DNA from: Pseudomonadota bacterium
GTDB lineage: Bacteria > Pseudomonadota > Gammaproteobacteria > Burkholderiales > Gallionellaceae
Reading direction: 5' to 3'
Assembly (NCBI GenBank): GCA_021848465.1
Contig: JAJZUP010000003.1
Location: 186,001-250,000, forward strand
Length of the DNA: 64,000 nt
A model generated the notes under the pieces. It did not search any database, was not told where the DNA came from, and saw only the letters and a list, made by a program, of their open reading frames with translations. This document shows, one piece after another, positions 12,494-23,500 of the stretch. A program made the translations under genes and the position numbers. How positions within the stretch are numbered: the stretch's first letter is position 1; every line of letters starts with the position of its first letter.

Positions 12494-12925
12494 TTACAAC
12501 GCCTCGCTCAATATCTGCTTCACAAACGACTCATTAAAACGATAAATCCGAGGTTCACTACTAAGTTTCTGAATGCAACCCTCTGCTGCCAATAAATCAG
12601 CTTGATTACATACATTAGGATGATCTGATTCATAGTAGACAAATCGATTTCGATCTGATTGAAAGCACGTCACCTGACTTGAAAGGATAACGAACTCACG
12701 CATCAGCGAATCTTCATTCTTTTTCAAATCCTGCCTCATCTCAGCAAAAAGCTTTGGCATTTGAGCCTGGAGGCGCGCGAAACGATTTCTTTCGCTTTCC
12801 CTCAGATATTTTGCTTTACGTCTATCTGTAAATAAATCAGCGAAATATGTGCCTGCGGCTCCGACTGCTGTGCCTCCGAGGAATGTCAACAAATATGAAA
12901 CATCAAACGCTGTCTGCAACCCCAT
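12494..12925 (-). CDS. Hypothetical membrane-anchored protein
   Basis: 143 residues, family not recognised. One hydrophobic segment at about 8-30 (VSYLLTFLGGTAVGAAGTYF), then a basic stretch (DRRKAKYLRESERNRFARLQ) and a charged, mostly helical soluble part with a few cysteines. The ATG follows the qmcA TAA with no gap, so it could be translated by coupling. Its sequence is clearly AT-richer than qmcA, which suggests acquired DNA whose junction falls at the qmcA stop codon. No function proposed. Confidence 0.65.
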   Translation of the reverse strand: MGLQTAFDVSYLLTFLGGTAVGAAGTYFADLFTDRRKAKYLRESERNRFARLQAQMPKLFAEMRQDLKKNEDSLMREFVILSSQVTCFQSDRNRFVYYESDHPNVCNQADLLAAEGCIQKLSSEPRIYRFNESFVKQILSEAL

Positions 12926-13831
12926 TTATTTCTGCGCCTTCACCACGCTCATTGCCGCAGCGACCAGACTGCCCATGTCGGCGAGGTTGCCGGGAAGGAT
13001 GAGGGTGTTGCCTTCCTTGGCGACGTTGCCGAAGGCTTCGACGTATTTTTCAGCGACCTTGAGGTTGACGGCGTTCATGCCGCCGGGAGCTTCGATGGCA
13101 GCGGCGACGGTGCGGATGGCTTGCGCGGTGGCGTCGGCGACGGCCTTGATGGCTTCGGCCTGGCCTTGGGCGTTGTTGATGGCAGCTTGTTTCTCGCCTT
13201 CGGATTTCGCGATGGCGGCTTGGCGCGCGCCGTTGGCGAGATTAACCTGCTCTTGCTGCTTGCCTTCGGAGGTGGCGATCACGGCGCGCTTTTCACGCTC
13301 GGCGGTGATCTGCGCCTGCATCGCGTGCAGGATTTCCTTGGGCGGGGTGAGGTCCTTGATTTCGTAGCGCAGCACTTTGACGCCCCAGCTCAGCGCGGCT
13401 TCGTCCAGCGCATCGACGACGGCGCGGTTGATGTCGTCGCGCTCTTCAAAGGTCTTGTCCAGCTCCATCTTGCCGATGACCGAGCGCAGCGTGGTCTGCG
13501 CGAGCTGGGTGATGGCAAACACATAATCGCTAGTGCCGTAGGAGGCGAGCTTGGGATCGGTGACCTGAAAATACAAAATGCCGTCCACCTGCAACTGGGT
13601 GTTGTCCTTGGTGATGCAAATCTGGCTCGGCACGTCCATCGGCACTTCTTTGAGCAGGTGGCGATAGGCAATGCGGTCGATGAACGGCACGACGATGTTC
13701 AGCCCCGGCGACAGCACGCTATGGAATTTACCCAGGCGCTCGACCACCCAGGCGCTTTGCTGCGGCACAACCTTGAGGGCCTTGGCAATGAAGATGACAA
13801 CGGCGATAAGAATCAGCAGTGCAATTTCCAT
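12926..13831 (-). CDS. qmcA: SPFH/band 7 membrane protein (stomatin-like, QmcA family)
   Basis: 301 residues. An N-terminal membrane anchor (1-18) precedes a prohibitin/band 7 domain (VPQQSAWVVERLGKFHSVLSPGLN, then RDDINRAVVDALDEAALSWGVKV). An Ala/Glu/Gln-rich coiled-coil follows (about 185-245, with the repeated ANGARQAAIAKSEGEKQAA pattern), as used for oligomerisation in membrane microdomains. It lies 19 bases downstream of an NfeD protein; the two families are usually encoded together and act as a pair in membrane organisation and quality control. Confidence 0.93.
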   Translation of the reverse strand: MEIALLILIAVVIFIAKALKVVPQQSAWVVERLGKFHSVLSPGLNIVVPFIDRIAYRHLLKEVPMDVPSQICITKDNTQLQVDGILYFQVTDPKLASYGTSDYVFAITQLAQTTLRSVIGKMELDKTFEERDDINRAVVDALDEAALSWGVKVLRYEIKDLTPPKEILHAMQAQITAEREKRAVIATSEGKQQEQVNLANGARQAAIAKSEGEKQAAINNAQGQAEAIKAVADATAQAIRTVAAAIEAPGGMNAVNLKVAEKYVEAFGNVAKEGNTLILPGNLADMGSLVAAAMSVVKAQK

Positions 13832-13850
13832 GATGGCCTCCTCGAAAAAT

Positions 13851-14270
13851 TCAGTTGGGCTTCTGCGCAGTCAGGATCAGCGTTGAGCCGCGCATGGCCT
13901 TGATGTACAGCGCGACTTCGTGCGAGGTGTCGGGCGTTTCAAGCTCGGCATTCCATTCCGCTCCGCGGTAGCGCACGCGCAGCGAGCCGTCTTCGCGCCA
14001 CAGGCTGACCTGCACCATCTGGCCGATGTCGGTGCGCACGCGGTCCGGCACGGCCGCGCGCTTTTTCTTCCAGTTGGATAGCCCGATGATGCCGAAGATG
14101 CCGGCGAGCGCGGTCAAGGTGAGTTGCTGCACCTCGTTCATACCGAGCAGCGCGGACAGGCTGCCGACGCACATCGCCAGTGACAGCACCAGCATGTAAA
14201 ACGTGCCGGTAAACATTTCCGCCACCATCAGGCCGGCGGCCACCACAAACCAGAAGACGTAGGGTTGCAT
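13851..14270 (-). CDS. NfeD family membrane protein
   Basis: 139 residues. Two or three hydrophobic helices in the first 75 residues (FWFVVAAGLMVAEMF; FYMLVLSLAMCVGSLSALLG; LTLTALAGIFGIIGLSNW) are followed by a C-terminal OB-fold domain (about 85-139) with VSLWREDGSLRVRYRGAEWNA, typical of short NfeD proteins that pair with stomatin-like partners. It is directly upstream of qmcA on the same strand, so one operon is likely. Confidence 0.9.
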   Translation of the reverse strand: MQPYVFWFVVAAGLMVAEMFTGTFYMLVLSLAMCVGSLSALLGMNEVQQLTLTALAGIFGIIGLSNWKKKRAAVPDRVRTDIGQMVQVSLWREDGSLRVRYRGAEWNAELETPDTSHEVALYIKAMRGSTLILTAQKPN

Positions 14271-14318
14271 ATCTTGTTCCTCGCGAATTTAAGCAAGGCT
14301 ATGCTATCAGAATGAGCC

Positions 14319-15347
14319 TTAGTCCGCGCTGCGGTCTATCAGCATTGCGTCGCCATAGCTGAAGAAACGGTATTCGTGCTGCACCGCGTGGCGGTATGCC
14401 GCCAGCATGCGCTGCATGCCGCCGAACGCGCACACCAGCATCAGCAGGGTGGACTTTGGCAAATGGAAATTGGTGAGCAGCACATCCACGACATTGAAGC
14501 GGTAACCGGGAGTAATGAAGATGTTGGTCTCCCCGCTCCCGGCGCGCAACGTGCCGTCGCGTGCCGCGCTTTCCAACGCACGCAGGCTGGTGGTGCCCAC
14601 CGCAATCACGCGCCCGCCATTGGCCCTGGCTTGCGCGATGGCTTCCACCGTAGCGGGCGGAATGCTGAAGCGCTCGCTGTGCATCACGTGTTCGGCAATG
14701 TTTTCCGCACGCACCGGCTTGAAGGTGCCGGCCCCGACGTGCAGCGTGACATAGGCATGCCCCACCCCGCGCTCGCGCAAGGTTTGCAGCATGGCATCAT
14801 CAAAATGCAACCCTGCTGTCGGCGCTGCCACCGCGCCCGGCTCGCGTGCAAACACGGTCTGGTAACGCTCGTCGTCTGCGGCATCTGCGGCGTGGGTAAT
14901 GTAAGGCGGTAACGGCAAGTGACCGTAACGCTCCAGGAATTCATATATGTCAGTGCTTGCTTGCAGCCGTAAATGAAAAAACTCCCCTTGCCGACCAAGT
15001 ACCTGCACGCGCCCTTCGGCCAGCCGAAACTCACTGCCGGGCTTGGGCGTTTTGCTGGCGCGCACCTGGGCCAGCATTTCCTGCCCCGGCAAAACCCGCT
15101 CAACCAGCACTTCAACCTTGCCGCCACTGTCTTTTTCCCCGAACAGGCGCGCTTTCAGCACCCGGGTGTCGTTCATGACCAGCACATCGCCTGCCCGCAG
15201 CCAGTTGGGCAGGTCGGCAAACCGGGCATCCAGCAGACCATCCGACGACACCCGCAGCAGACGGCTGCCGCCACGTTGTGCAGGAGGATGCTGGGCAATC
15301 AGCCGCTCGGGCAGGTCAAAATCAAACTCTTCGGTACGCATCGGCAA
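14319..15347 (-). CDS. queA: S-adenosylmethionine:tRNA ribosyltransferase-isomerase QueA
   Basis: Adds the epoxycyclopentane ring to preQ1 in tRNA, the step after Tgt. 342 residues. Family blocks: [18 protein letters not shown] near the N-terminus, [30 protein letters not shown] and the C-terminal [18 protein letters not shown]. Usually directly upstream of tgt; here the nfeD/qmcA and accessory genes lie between. Confidence 0.97.
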   Translation of the reverse strand: MPMRTEEFDFDLPERLIAQHPPAQRGGSRLLRVSSDGLLDARFADLPNWLRAGDVLVMNDTRVLKARLFGEKDSGGKVEVLVERVLPGQEMLAQVRASKTPKPGSEFRLAEGRVQVLGRQGEFFHLRLQASTDIYEFLERYGHLPLPPYITHAADAADDERYQTVFAREPGAVAAPTAGLHFDDAMLQTLRERGVGHAYVTLHVGAGTFKPVRAENIAEHVMHSERFSIPPATVEAIAQARANGGRVIAVGTTSLRALESAARDGTLRAGSGETNIFITPGYRFNVVDVLLTNFHLPKSTLLMLVCAFGGMQRMLAAYRHAVQHEYRFFSYGDAMLIDRSAD

Positions 15348-15460
15348 GCAAATTCACAAAAGTCGCACATTGTAGCTTGATGCCTCCCGTGCTTTCATGG
15401 ATAATGCGCGCCTTCCTGCGCTGGGGGCGTTATCCCGGCGTAATATCAAGCACTTCCCCT

Positions 15461-15547
15461 GCCGGGGTGATGGAACTGGTAGACGTGCCGGACTCAAAAT
15501 CCGGTGCCAGAGATGGCGTGAGGGTTCGAGTCCCTCCCCCGGCACCA
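15461..15547 (+). tRNA. tRNA-Leu (anticodon CAA)
   Basis: 87 bases including an encoded CCA. The acceptor stem GCCGGGG / CCCCGGC pairs fully, the discriminator is A, the anticodon loop is CTCAAAA with anticodon CAA, there is a long class II variable arm, and the T-loop reads GGTTCGAGTCC. It lies between divergent queA and the small exported protein gene. Confidence 0.96.
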
Positions 15548-15583
15548 AAAAATTACATTTAGTATGTCAACGCAGTGTGAAAT

Positions 15584-15628
15584 GGAAACGTTAATGTTTC
15601 CGACACTGGTAGTGTCATAAACGTTTAT
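15584..15628 (+). repeat. Three consecutive palindromes downstream of tRNA-Leu
   Basis: GGAAAC/GTTTCC (15584-15601), GACACT-GGT-AGTGTC (15602-15616) and the perfect 12-base palindrome ATAAACGTTTAT (15617-15628) follow one another without gaps, ending about 20 bases before the start of the next gene. They could be tRNA 3' processing or termination hairpins, or operator sites for the downstream gene. Confidence 0.6.
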
Positions 15629-15650
15629 CAACTACTGAATGGAGTGCTAC

Positions 15651-15875
15651 ATGAAACTGCTGTCCACCCTGATCGCTGCTGTTTTCGCTGTTGTTTCGTT
15701 CTCCGCTGCCGCTGCTGACGCTGCTCCTGCTGCTGCCCCTGCTGCCAAGGCAGAAGCTGCTGCTCCTGCTGCTGAAAAGGCAGAAGCAAAGCCAGTCAAG
15801 AAGCACAAGAAGGCACACAAGGCCAAGAAGGCTAAGAAAGCAGAAGCAGCAGCTGACGCTCCAGCAGCCAAGTAA
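15651..15875 (+). CDS. Small Ala/Lys-rich exported protein
   Basis: 74 residues. A clear signal peptide (MKLLSTLIAAVFAVVSFSAAAA, cleavage near residue 22) precedes a low-complexity mature part. An Ala/Pro/Glu stretch is followed by a strongly basic KKHKKAHKAKKAKK core and an Ala-rich tail. ATG 15651 is chosen because GGAG lies 8 bases upstream; the ATG at 15639 overlaps that SD. It has its own terminator. Composition recalls acid-shock (Asr-like) or other small basic periplasmic proteins, but no domain is recognisable and the function is unknown. Confidence 0.75.
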   Translation: MKLLSTLIAAVFAVVSFSAAAADAAPAAAPAAKAEAAAPAAEKAEAKPVKKHKKAHKAKKAKKAEAAADAPAAK

Positions 15876-15891
15876 TTCTGCTGTTGTGCAT

Positions 15892-15921
15892 AAAAAGGCA
15901 GGGGCAACCCTGCCTTTTTTG
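15892..15921 (+). terminator. Rho-independent terminator after the Ala/Lys-rich gene
   Basis: Arms AAAAGGCAGGG and CCCTGCCTTTT around a GCAA tetraloop, continuing into a T-rich run. It lies about 17 bases after the stop codon. Confidence 0.9.
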
Positions 15922-15942
15922 TTTTTCGTTTAAAATACTGCC

Positions 15943-16389
15943 ATGATCTGGAAACCTAATACCACCGTTGCCGCAGTCCTCGAACAAGATGGAAAATTCC
16001 TGCTGGTAGAAGAACATACCACCCAAGGCCTGCGTTTCAATCAGCCCGCCGGGCACTGGGAGCCGAACGAAACCTTGCCTGCCGGCGCAGTACGCGAAGC
16101 CCTGGAGGAGTCGGCCTATACCTTCGAACCGCAATTCCTGCTCGGCGTGTACCGCTGGCATTCGACCGCGTCCGATGTCACCTACCTGCGCTTTGCCTTT
16201 GGCGGAAAAATTCTGGCCCATGACCCGGAGCGCAAGCTGGACGAGGGAATCGTGCGCGCCGTGTGGATGACGCCGGACGAAATCCGCGCCACGCAGGAGC
16301 GCCACCGCAGTCCGCTGATCCTGCGCTGCGTGGAGGACTATCTGGCCGGCAAGCGTTACCCGTTGGACCTGATCACCCATTATGAGTAG
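15943..16389 (+). CDS. Nudix hydrolase, NudJ-like
   Basis: 148 residues, hydrolyses nucleoside diphosphate derivatives; NudJ of enterics acts on thiamine and nucleotide pyrophosphates. The Nudix box runs from G37 to about residue 59: GHWEPNE, seven residues, then REALEES. The glycine after the EE pair is replaced by alanine (A58), while the catalytic glutamates R51-E52 and E55-E56 are kept. It precedes mnmA, as nudJ does in enterics, which supports the assignment. Substrate not determined. Confidence 0.85.
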   Translation: MIWKPNTTVAAVLEQDGKFLLVEEHTTQGLRFNQPAGHWEPNETLPAGAVREALEESAYTFEPQFLLGVYRWHSTASDVTYLRFAFGGKILAHDPERKLDEGIVRAVWMTPDEIRATQERHRSPLILRCVEDYLAGKRYPLDLITHYE

Positions 16390-16405
16390 TCTAACCGACA
16401 CCCAG

Positions 16406-16430
16406 CCCCTTCCCCTGCAAGGGGGAGGGA
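16406..16430. repeat. Short GC-rich palindrome
   Basis: Near-perfect inverted repeat CCCTTCCCC / GGGGGAGGG around TGCAA, between the Nudix gene and mnmA. Similar purine/pyrimidine-rich palindromes occur at 28559-28577 and 47878-47901. Confidence 0.5.
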
Positions 16431-16451
16431 ATAACTCTCTAGCGCCTCGCC

Positions 16452-17531
16452 ATGTCCGTTAAACCCTGTGTCGTCGTCGGCATGTCCGGCGGCGTCGATT
16501 CTTCCGTCACCGCGCTGCTGCTCAAGGAACAGGGCTATGAGGTCATCGGCCTGTTCATGAAGAACTGGGAAGACGATGACGACAGCGAATACTGCTCTTC
16601 GCGCGAGGATTTGAACGATGCAGTCTCGGTGGCCGACACCATCGGCATCCCCATCGAGGCGGTGAACTTCGCCAAAGAGTACAAGGATCGCGTGTTCAGC
16701 TACTTCCTGCGCGAATACGAGGCGGGCCGCACGCCGAACCCGGACATCCTGTGCAACTCGGAGATCAAGTTCAAGGCCTTCCTCGACCACGCCATGCGAC
16801 TCGGCGCGGAAAAGATCGCTACCGGCCATTACGCCAAGGTGCGCGAGCAGGACGGCTTGTTCCAACTGCTGAAAGCCGACGACGCCAGCAAGGACCAGAG
16901 CTATTTCCTGCATCGCCTGAACCAGCACCAATTGTCGAAATCGATGTTCCCGTTGGGCGGTATCCCGAAGAGCAAGGTGCGCGAAATCGCGCGCCAGCAC
17001 AACCTGTCCAATGCTGCCAAGAAGGACAGCACCGGCATCTGTTTCATCGGCGAGCGCCCGTTCCGCGAATTCCTCAACCGCTACCTGCCAACCAAACCGG
17101 GCGAGATGGTGACACCGGAAGGCAAGGTGATGGGGCAACACATGGGGCTGTCGTTTTACACCTACGGCCAGCGCCAGGGGCTGGGCATCGGCGGCGGTAA
17201 AGACGGCAGCGGCGAGCCCTGGTTCGTCGCTGGCAAGGACATGGCGAACAACCGCCTGATCGTGGTGCAGGGGCACGACCACCAAGCCCTGCTCAAGCCG
17301 GAACTGGATGCGCTGGACATGCACTGGATTGCGGGCCACGCGCCCGACACTTCGCGCGGCTATGCCGCCAAGACGCGCTACCGCCAGCAGGATGCCGCCT
17401 GCCGCATCACCTTGCAGTATGACCGCACGCATTTCAATTTCGACTCGCCCCAGTGGGCGGTCACTCCCGGCCAGTCGGTCGTTCCCTACGACGGAGACGT
17501 GTGCCTTGGCGGCGGCATCATCGCCAACTGA
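16452..17531 (+). CDS. mnmA: tRNA-specific 2-thiouridylase MnmA
   Basis: Thiolates U34 of Lys, Glu and Gln tRNAs using ATP and sulfur from the IscS relay. 359 residues. The PP-loop SGGVDS is at residues 12-17. The catalytic cysteines are C101 (NPDILCN) and C197 ([10 protein letters not shown]). Family blocks FMKNWEDDD and the C-terminal [10 protein letters not shown]-like end ([14 protein letters not shown]) are present. Sulfur delivery would come from the isc operon encoded later in this window. Confidence 0.97.
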   Translation: MSVKPCVVVGMSGGVDSSVTALLLKEQGYEVIGLFMKNWEDDDDSEYCSSREDLNDAVSVADTIGIPIEAVNFAKEYKDRVFSYFLREYEAGRTPNPDILCNSEIKFKAFLDHAMRLGAEKIATGHYAKVREQDGLFQLLKADDASKDQSYFLHRLNQHQLSKSMFPLGGIPKSKVREIARQHNLSNAAKKDSTGICFIGERPFREFLNRYLPTKPGEMVTPEGKVMGQHMGLSFYTYGQRQGLGIGGGKDGSGEPWFVAGKDMANNRLIVVQGHDHQALLKPELDALDMHWIAGHAPDTSRGYAAKTRYRQQDAACRITLQYDRTHFNFDSPQWAVTPGQSVVPYDGDVCLGGGIIAN

Positions 17532-17550
17532 TTAAAGCGCAACACGGAGA

Positions 17551-18627
17551 ATGGATATGCCTGCTAACCTGCTACACGATATACCGGCTGAGTGGATGCG
17601 CATGCTGCTGGTTGTTGCCGGAACCGCCACCGTACATCTGGTGGCACATTTGATCCTGGCGCATGCCTCGCGCATTGCCGAACGCACAATCAACGTCTGG
17701 GACGATGCCCTGATCGATTCCGCGCGCCGCCCGCTGCCGGTACTGATCTGGCTGACCGGCCTCTTCATCATCCTGCACCTGATCCACCAGAAAACCGGCG
17801 AACAATTGCTCGAGTACGTCGTCCACATTCAGCATATCAGCGTCATCGGCTGTATCGCCTGGTTCCTGCTTTCCCTGATCCGCAACGTCAGCGAGAACAT
17901 GGTCACCTTGCGCACCCAGAACGGCGAATCGTTCGACCGCTCGACGCTGGACGGCATCAGTAAATTGCTGCGCCTGAGCACGCTGATCATCGCCGTGCTG
18001 GTCAGCTTGCAAACTCTCGGCTTCAGCATTTCCGGCGTCCTCGCTTTCGGCGGCGTCGGCGGCATCGCGGTGGGTTTTGCGGCAAAGGATTTGCTCGCCA
18101 ACTTCTTCGGCGGCCTGACCATCCACCTTGATCGCCCGTTCCATGTAGAGGACTTCATCCGCCTGTCCGACCCGCAAATCGAGGGCTCTGTCGAATACAT
18201 CGGCTGGCGCCACACGCGCATCCGCTCCCCGGAAAAAACTGCGGTCTATATCCCCAATGCGGTATTCACTTCCGTCGTGGTCGAAAACCTGACGCGGCGT
18301 TCACATCGCCGCCTCGAGCTGACGATCAGCCTGCGCTATCAGGATATCGACAAGGTGGACGCCGTCAGCGCCGACATCCGCGCCCTGCTGGAAACCCATC
18401 CGGATATTGACCACAACCTGGCTGTTGCCACCGGACTCGACCAGCTTGCCGAGTCCTCGCTCGACATCAAGGTGCAGGCGTTCACCACGGTTACCGAACT
18501 ACTCCCTTTCCGCCGCCTCAAACAAAGCCTGTTGCTGCAAATAGCCGGAATTGTCAGTGCACACGGCGCGGACATGCCGTTCCCGACCCGGACGCTGCAT
18601 ATCGTGCCGGACGGTGCCTCTGCATGA
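17551..18627 (+). CDS. MscS-family mechanosensitive ion channel
   Basis: 358 residues. Three to four hydrophobic helices before residue 165 (LLVVAGTATVHLVAHLIL; PVLIWLTGLFIILHLI; ISVIGCIAWFLLSLI; STLIIAVLVSLQTLG), then the pore-lining TM3 region ISGVLAFGGVGGIAVGFAAK with the MscS Gly/Ala pattern, and a cytoplasmic beta/alpha-beta domain (PFHVEDFIRL ... YIPNAVFTSVVVEN). Releases solutes on osmotic downshift. It lies 19 bases after mnmA and is probably co-transcribed. Confidence 0.92.
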   Translation: MDMPANLLHDIPAEWMRMLLVVAGTATVHLVAHLILAHASRIAERTINVWDDALIDSARRPLPVLIWLTGLFIILHLIHQKTGEQLLEYVVHIQHISVIGCIAWFLLSLIRNVSENMVTLRTQNGESFDRSTLDGISKLLRLSTLIIAVLVSLQTLGFSISGVLAFGGVGGIAVGFAAKDLLANFFGGLTIHLDRPFHVEDFIRLSDPQIEGSVEYIGWRHTRIRSPEKTAVYIPNAVFTSVVVENLTRRSHRRLELTISLRYQDIDKVDAVSADIRALLETHPDIDHNLAVATGLDQLAESSLDIKVQAFTTVTELLPFRRLKQSLLLQIAGIVSAHGADMPFPTRTLHIVPDGASA

Positions 18628-20052
<1,425 letters not shown>

Positions 20053-20065
20053 TCGCTTCAGGCAA

Positions 20066-20100
20066 ATAAAAACGGGGCTGCGTTGCAGCCCCGTTTTTAT
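20066..20100. terminator. Bidirectional terminator between purB and the convergent exported-protein gene
   Basis: ATAAAAACGGGGCTGC and its complement, with a two-base loop, giving a long GC stem with T runs on both strands. It serves purB (plus) and the 20113-20511 gene (minus). Confidence 0.92.
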
Positions 20101-20112
20101 TGGATAAGAGCT

Positions 20113-20511
20113 TTATTTTGCGGGTTGCAGCGCCGCCAGCGCCTGATCCGCATCCTTGCGCAGGGTACTATCCGGATAGGTGGTCACAAATTCGCTGAAT
20201 GCCGCCTGTGCCTGGCTGGTCTCCCCGGCTGCCGCCAGATCGGTCGCTTTCTTGAAAGCCGCCAGCTCATCGGCATCAATCTCGGTGCGGTGGGCTTCGC
20301 CCTTCCAGTAGATGTCATTCGCATCCGAAGGCGCACCGCGTACACCACCGACAGCATTCGTCACCCCGATTTTTTTCTGGGGCACAAAGCCTTCAATCTT
20401 CTTGCGCAGCATTTCCCAGAAACTCATGTTGCCGGAACCCGCATCCGCCGCATACAGCGCCGGAGCGGAAAGCATCGATACCGCAAAAAACAATAAGACG
20501 ATTTTTTTCAT
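20113..20511 (-). CDS. Small exported protein (last gene of the cyclase/NHL operon)
   Basis: 132 residues with a signal peptide (MKKIVLLFFAVSMLSAPALYA, cleavage near residue 21). The mature part has WEMLRKKIEGFVPQKKI, a GVRGAPSDANDIYWKGE stretch and a C-terminal helical pair with TPR-like spacing (AAAGETSQAQAAFSEFVTTYPDSTLRKDA). ATG 20511 is preceded by GAGGAG. It follows the large NHL/transglutaminase gene by 23 bases and ends at the shared terminator. No named family recognised; it may be a periplasmic partner of the big protein. Confidence 0.8.
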   Translation of the reverse strand: MKKIVLLFFAVSMLSAPALYAADAGSGNMSFWEMLRKKIEGFVPQKKIGVTNAVGGVRGAPSDANDIYWKGEAHRTEIDADELAAFKKATDLAAAGETSQAQAAFSEFVTTYPDSTLRKDADQALAALQPAK

Positions 20512-20534
20512 GGCATTCTCCTCGCGTAAATACA

Positions 20535-23500
20535 TCACAATGTATTGCTCAATTCCAGCCCAAGCGCCTTGTATTTCTTCTTGATACCGGGATCCAGGTT
20601 TTGTGCCTTCATATAGGCGTCCTTGGCTTCCTTGAACTGCTTAAGCGCTTTATTTGCCTTGGCCAGGTTGATCCAGATGTAGGGATCATCCGGGCTGGCA
20701 CGGGACGCTTCCAGATACGCCTTCTGCGCCTCGCTGTACTGGTCGTCAATCATGTAGAGATTGCCGCGGTTGTTCATTGCAGCCGCATTGTTCGGCTGCA
20801 ATGAAAGCACCTTGTCGAAATATTTCATAGCCTCGACGCGATCGGCCATTTTGGCCAGCGTAATGCCGATCTGCAGGTAGGCATCGGCATCGGAAGGATT
20901 CTTCTCGATACGCTGATGGTAGTAACGCGTCCTGGTCTGCGAGCTGATTTTCAGCATGGCGGTAAACTCGCCGGGGAACTGTTTTTCGACTTCATCCTTG
21001 TTCACCTCGGCCGGCTTCCACTTTGCCTCCTGCAGGCTGGCGGGCTTGTAGGTTTCCCATGCCTGTTGCACATCCAGCAGGGTCAGCCCCTTGTCTTTCC
21101 ATTTATAGTAAGCAGCCGCGCCAAGCTCCCAGGCTTTGACGAACGACTTGCCAACCGCTGTCGTTTCTACCGGTATCCACAGCTTGCCCTGGTAGATGAC
21201 GTACATGTCGTCCATGGTATAGCCATCCGCATCGGCGTCCACGCCGGTGGAGAACATCATGAACATATGGCCCGGCACTTCGATCACGCGCGTGGCGATC
21301 CCCATGCTTTCCAGCGCCGAGGTATAGAACGCCACCAGGTCGTCGCAGTCGCCGGATTTACGCTCCAGCGTTTCGCGCGGGAACTGGATGTAGTCCACGG
21401 TATCGACCTTGCCGGAGGTAACCTGATACGGATTGGCCGGGTCGGGGATATAGGTCAGGCCATACACACCCAACGCATTGAACACGATAGCTGCCAGTTG
21501 CGACTCGTCCTTCACCTCTTTGTACTGGGTCGCCACCGAGCGGACGAACGCCAGCACCGGCGTATCCTTCGGCGTAATGAACGAGGCATAGCGTCCGCCT
21601 TCGTCCCACAGCAGTTTGTGCTTTTCATATACGTTGACGGTCAGGGTCTTGCTGTACGACTCGCGCTTGCCGTTGTCGAAGTAGCTGGCCTCCAGCATGG
21701 TCTGCACCGCAGTGTCTTCGGTCACGTTAAGAATATTGTTGTTGAACACCGCCTTGAGCTTGATGTCTGCGCTCTGTCCGGGCGCCAGCTTGTCGAGCTT
21801 GCTCTCGGTGGCGAAATCCATGAACTCGTTCACCTTGAACGAGAAGGTCACGCCTTCCATCATCTTGTTGGTGTTGTTGGTCAGACGTACCATGCCCAGA
21901 CCATCATCCTGATACAGCTTGTAGGTATTGGAAAAAATGGGGCGCACCTTCAGGACTTCGATTTCCAGCGGCGCCTTGCTGAATGCCGGCGTGGTCACGT
22001 CCACCTGGTATTTTTCGCCCTCGGTACCGTCCGAGCTGTGCGCCGCCACGTAGTAGGTGTACTTCGTATTGGGAGTCAGCCCCTCACGCGTATATTCCGG
22101 GGTCAGCACTTCCCCGATTTTCGCAGCTGTGCCGTTGGCGTCCTGCTGGTAGATATAATACGAGTTGACGAACTCGGACTGGATTGGTTTCCAGCTCAGC
22201 TTGAGCTGCCATGAGGACACATCCACCTGCACACTATCCAGCTTGGGCGGGGTATAACGCCGCGAAACGGCAGACACCGCCGCGCTGGTTGCCCCCTCGT
22301 AGCCGGAGCGTGTTTCCGCAGCAATGCGGTAGAAATACTTGCCTTCCGCCTCCAGTCCGCGATCCACATACTGGTTCGCGGCCAGTGTCGCCACATGGGT
22401 ATAGCCGCTGTTTTCGTCCTTGGAGCGATATACCTGATATTGCTTGATGTACGACCTGGATATGGGCGCCCAATTCAGCGTGATGCTATGCAGGCCGTCC
22501 GTAGCCGCCAGGTTTTGCGGGGCAGCGGGCTTGTATTCGGTCTCGAACGATTGCACGCGCTTGTTGCCACGCTCGGCAACAAGGAACGAGGCATCATCGA
22601 CCAAAGCGATCGCCACGGGCTCGCTGAGCTCGCCCAGTTCGCTCCCCTTGGCCCCAAAGCTGCGCAGGAATTCACCGCCATGGGTATACACCTTTATCTG
22701 GTTGCCATCCGCAACCATCAGCTCATCCGCATTGGCTGTCAGGGCAACCGGACTGTCCAGCGAACCGGGCCGCCCCTCTTTTCCTTCACCAACTTTGCCA
22801 ACCAATGCCCCCTGGTCGGAATAGATCGCCACATAATTCGCCCCTTTGCCGAGCACAAACACATTATCCTGGTCATCCACGGCAATCGACATGGGATTGT
22901 CCAGTTTGCGCACAGCGCGCAAGAACTTGCCGTCACCATCGAAAACCTGGACGGAATCATTGCCACGATCGGCAACAAAGATTTTTCCCGATGAGGCAAT
23001 CACCAGGTCGGTAGGCTCGTCAAATTGCCCATCTCCGGACCCGGCGCTGCCGAAACTGCCCACCATTTTGCCTGCGGCGTCCAGCTTGATTACACGCCCG
23101 CCCTTGTCCAGCACCCAGGCCGCCCCATTCTTGTCGAACGCAACGCTGACCGGCACCACGTCCTTGATGCGGATCTGCCCTTCGACCTTGCCATGCTGAA
23201 CAATGACCAGGGCTTTCTGCTCCGGGTCCACACCATAAAAGCCATCCTTGCCATTCCATGCCAGCTTGCTGGCCAGTATCTGGTATTGCCCTGTGCTTTT
23301 CGCAAAAGGGCGCGATGCGGCATGAGGAACCGGCTCCAGTGCCACGCCCTGATCCGCCGCAAAATAATCGACCACGCCCTTGCGCACATCCGCTACGAGC
23401 ACCTGCTTGTCCTGCAGCGCAACCATGCCCGACCATGAACTGAACTGTCCTTCCGCATCGCCGCCCATGCCAAAGCGATACATCAGGTGATTGTTGAAAT

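Noticed and set aside
16380-17432. 350-aa open frame antisense to mnmA
   Set aside because: High-GC shadow frame; mnmA on the plus strand has full family motifs and the antisense product has none.
20916-22214. 432-aa open frame antisense to the NHL/transglutaminase gene
   Set aside because: His/Gln/Arg-rich composition typical of reverse-strand shadow; the sense gene has clear domains.
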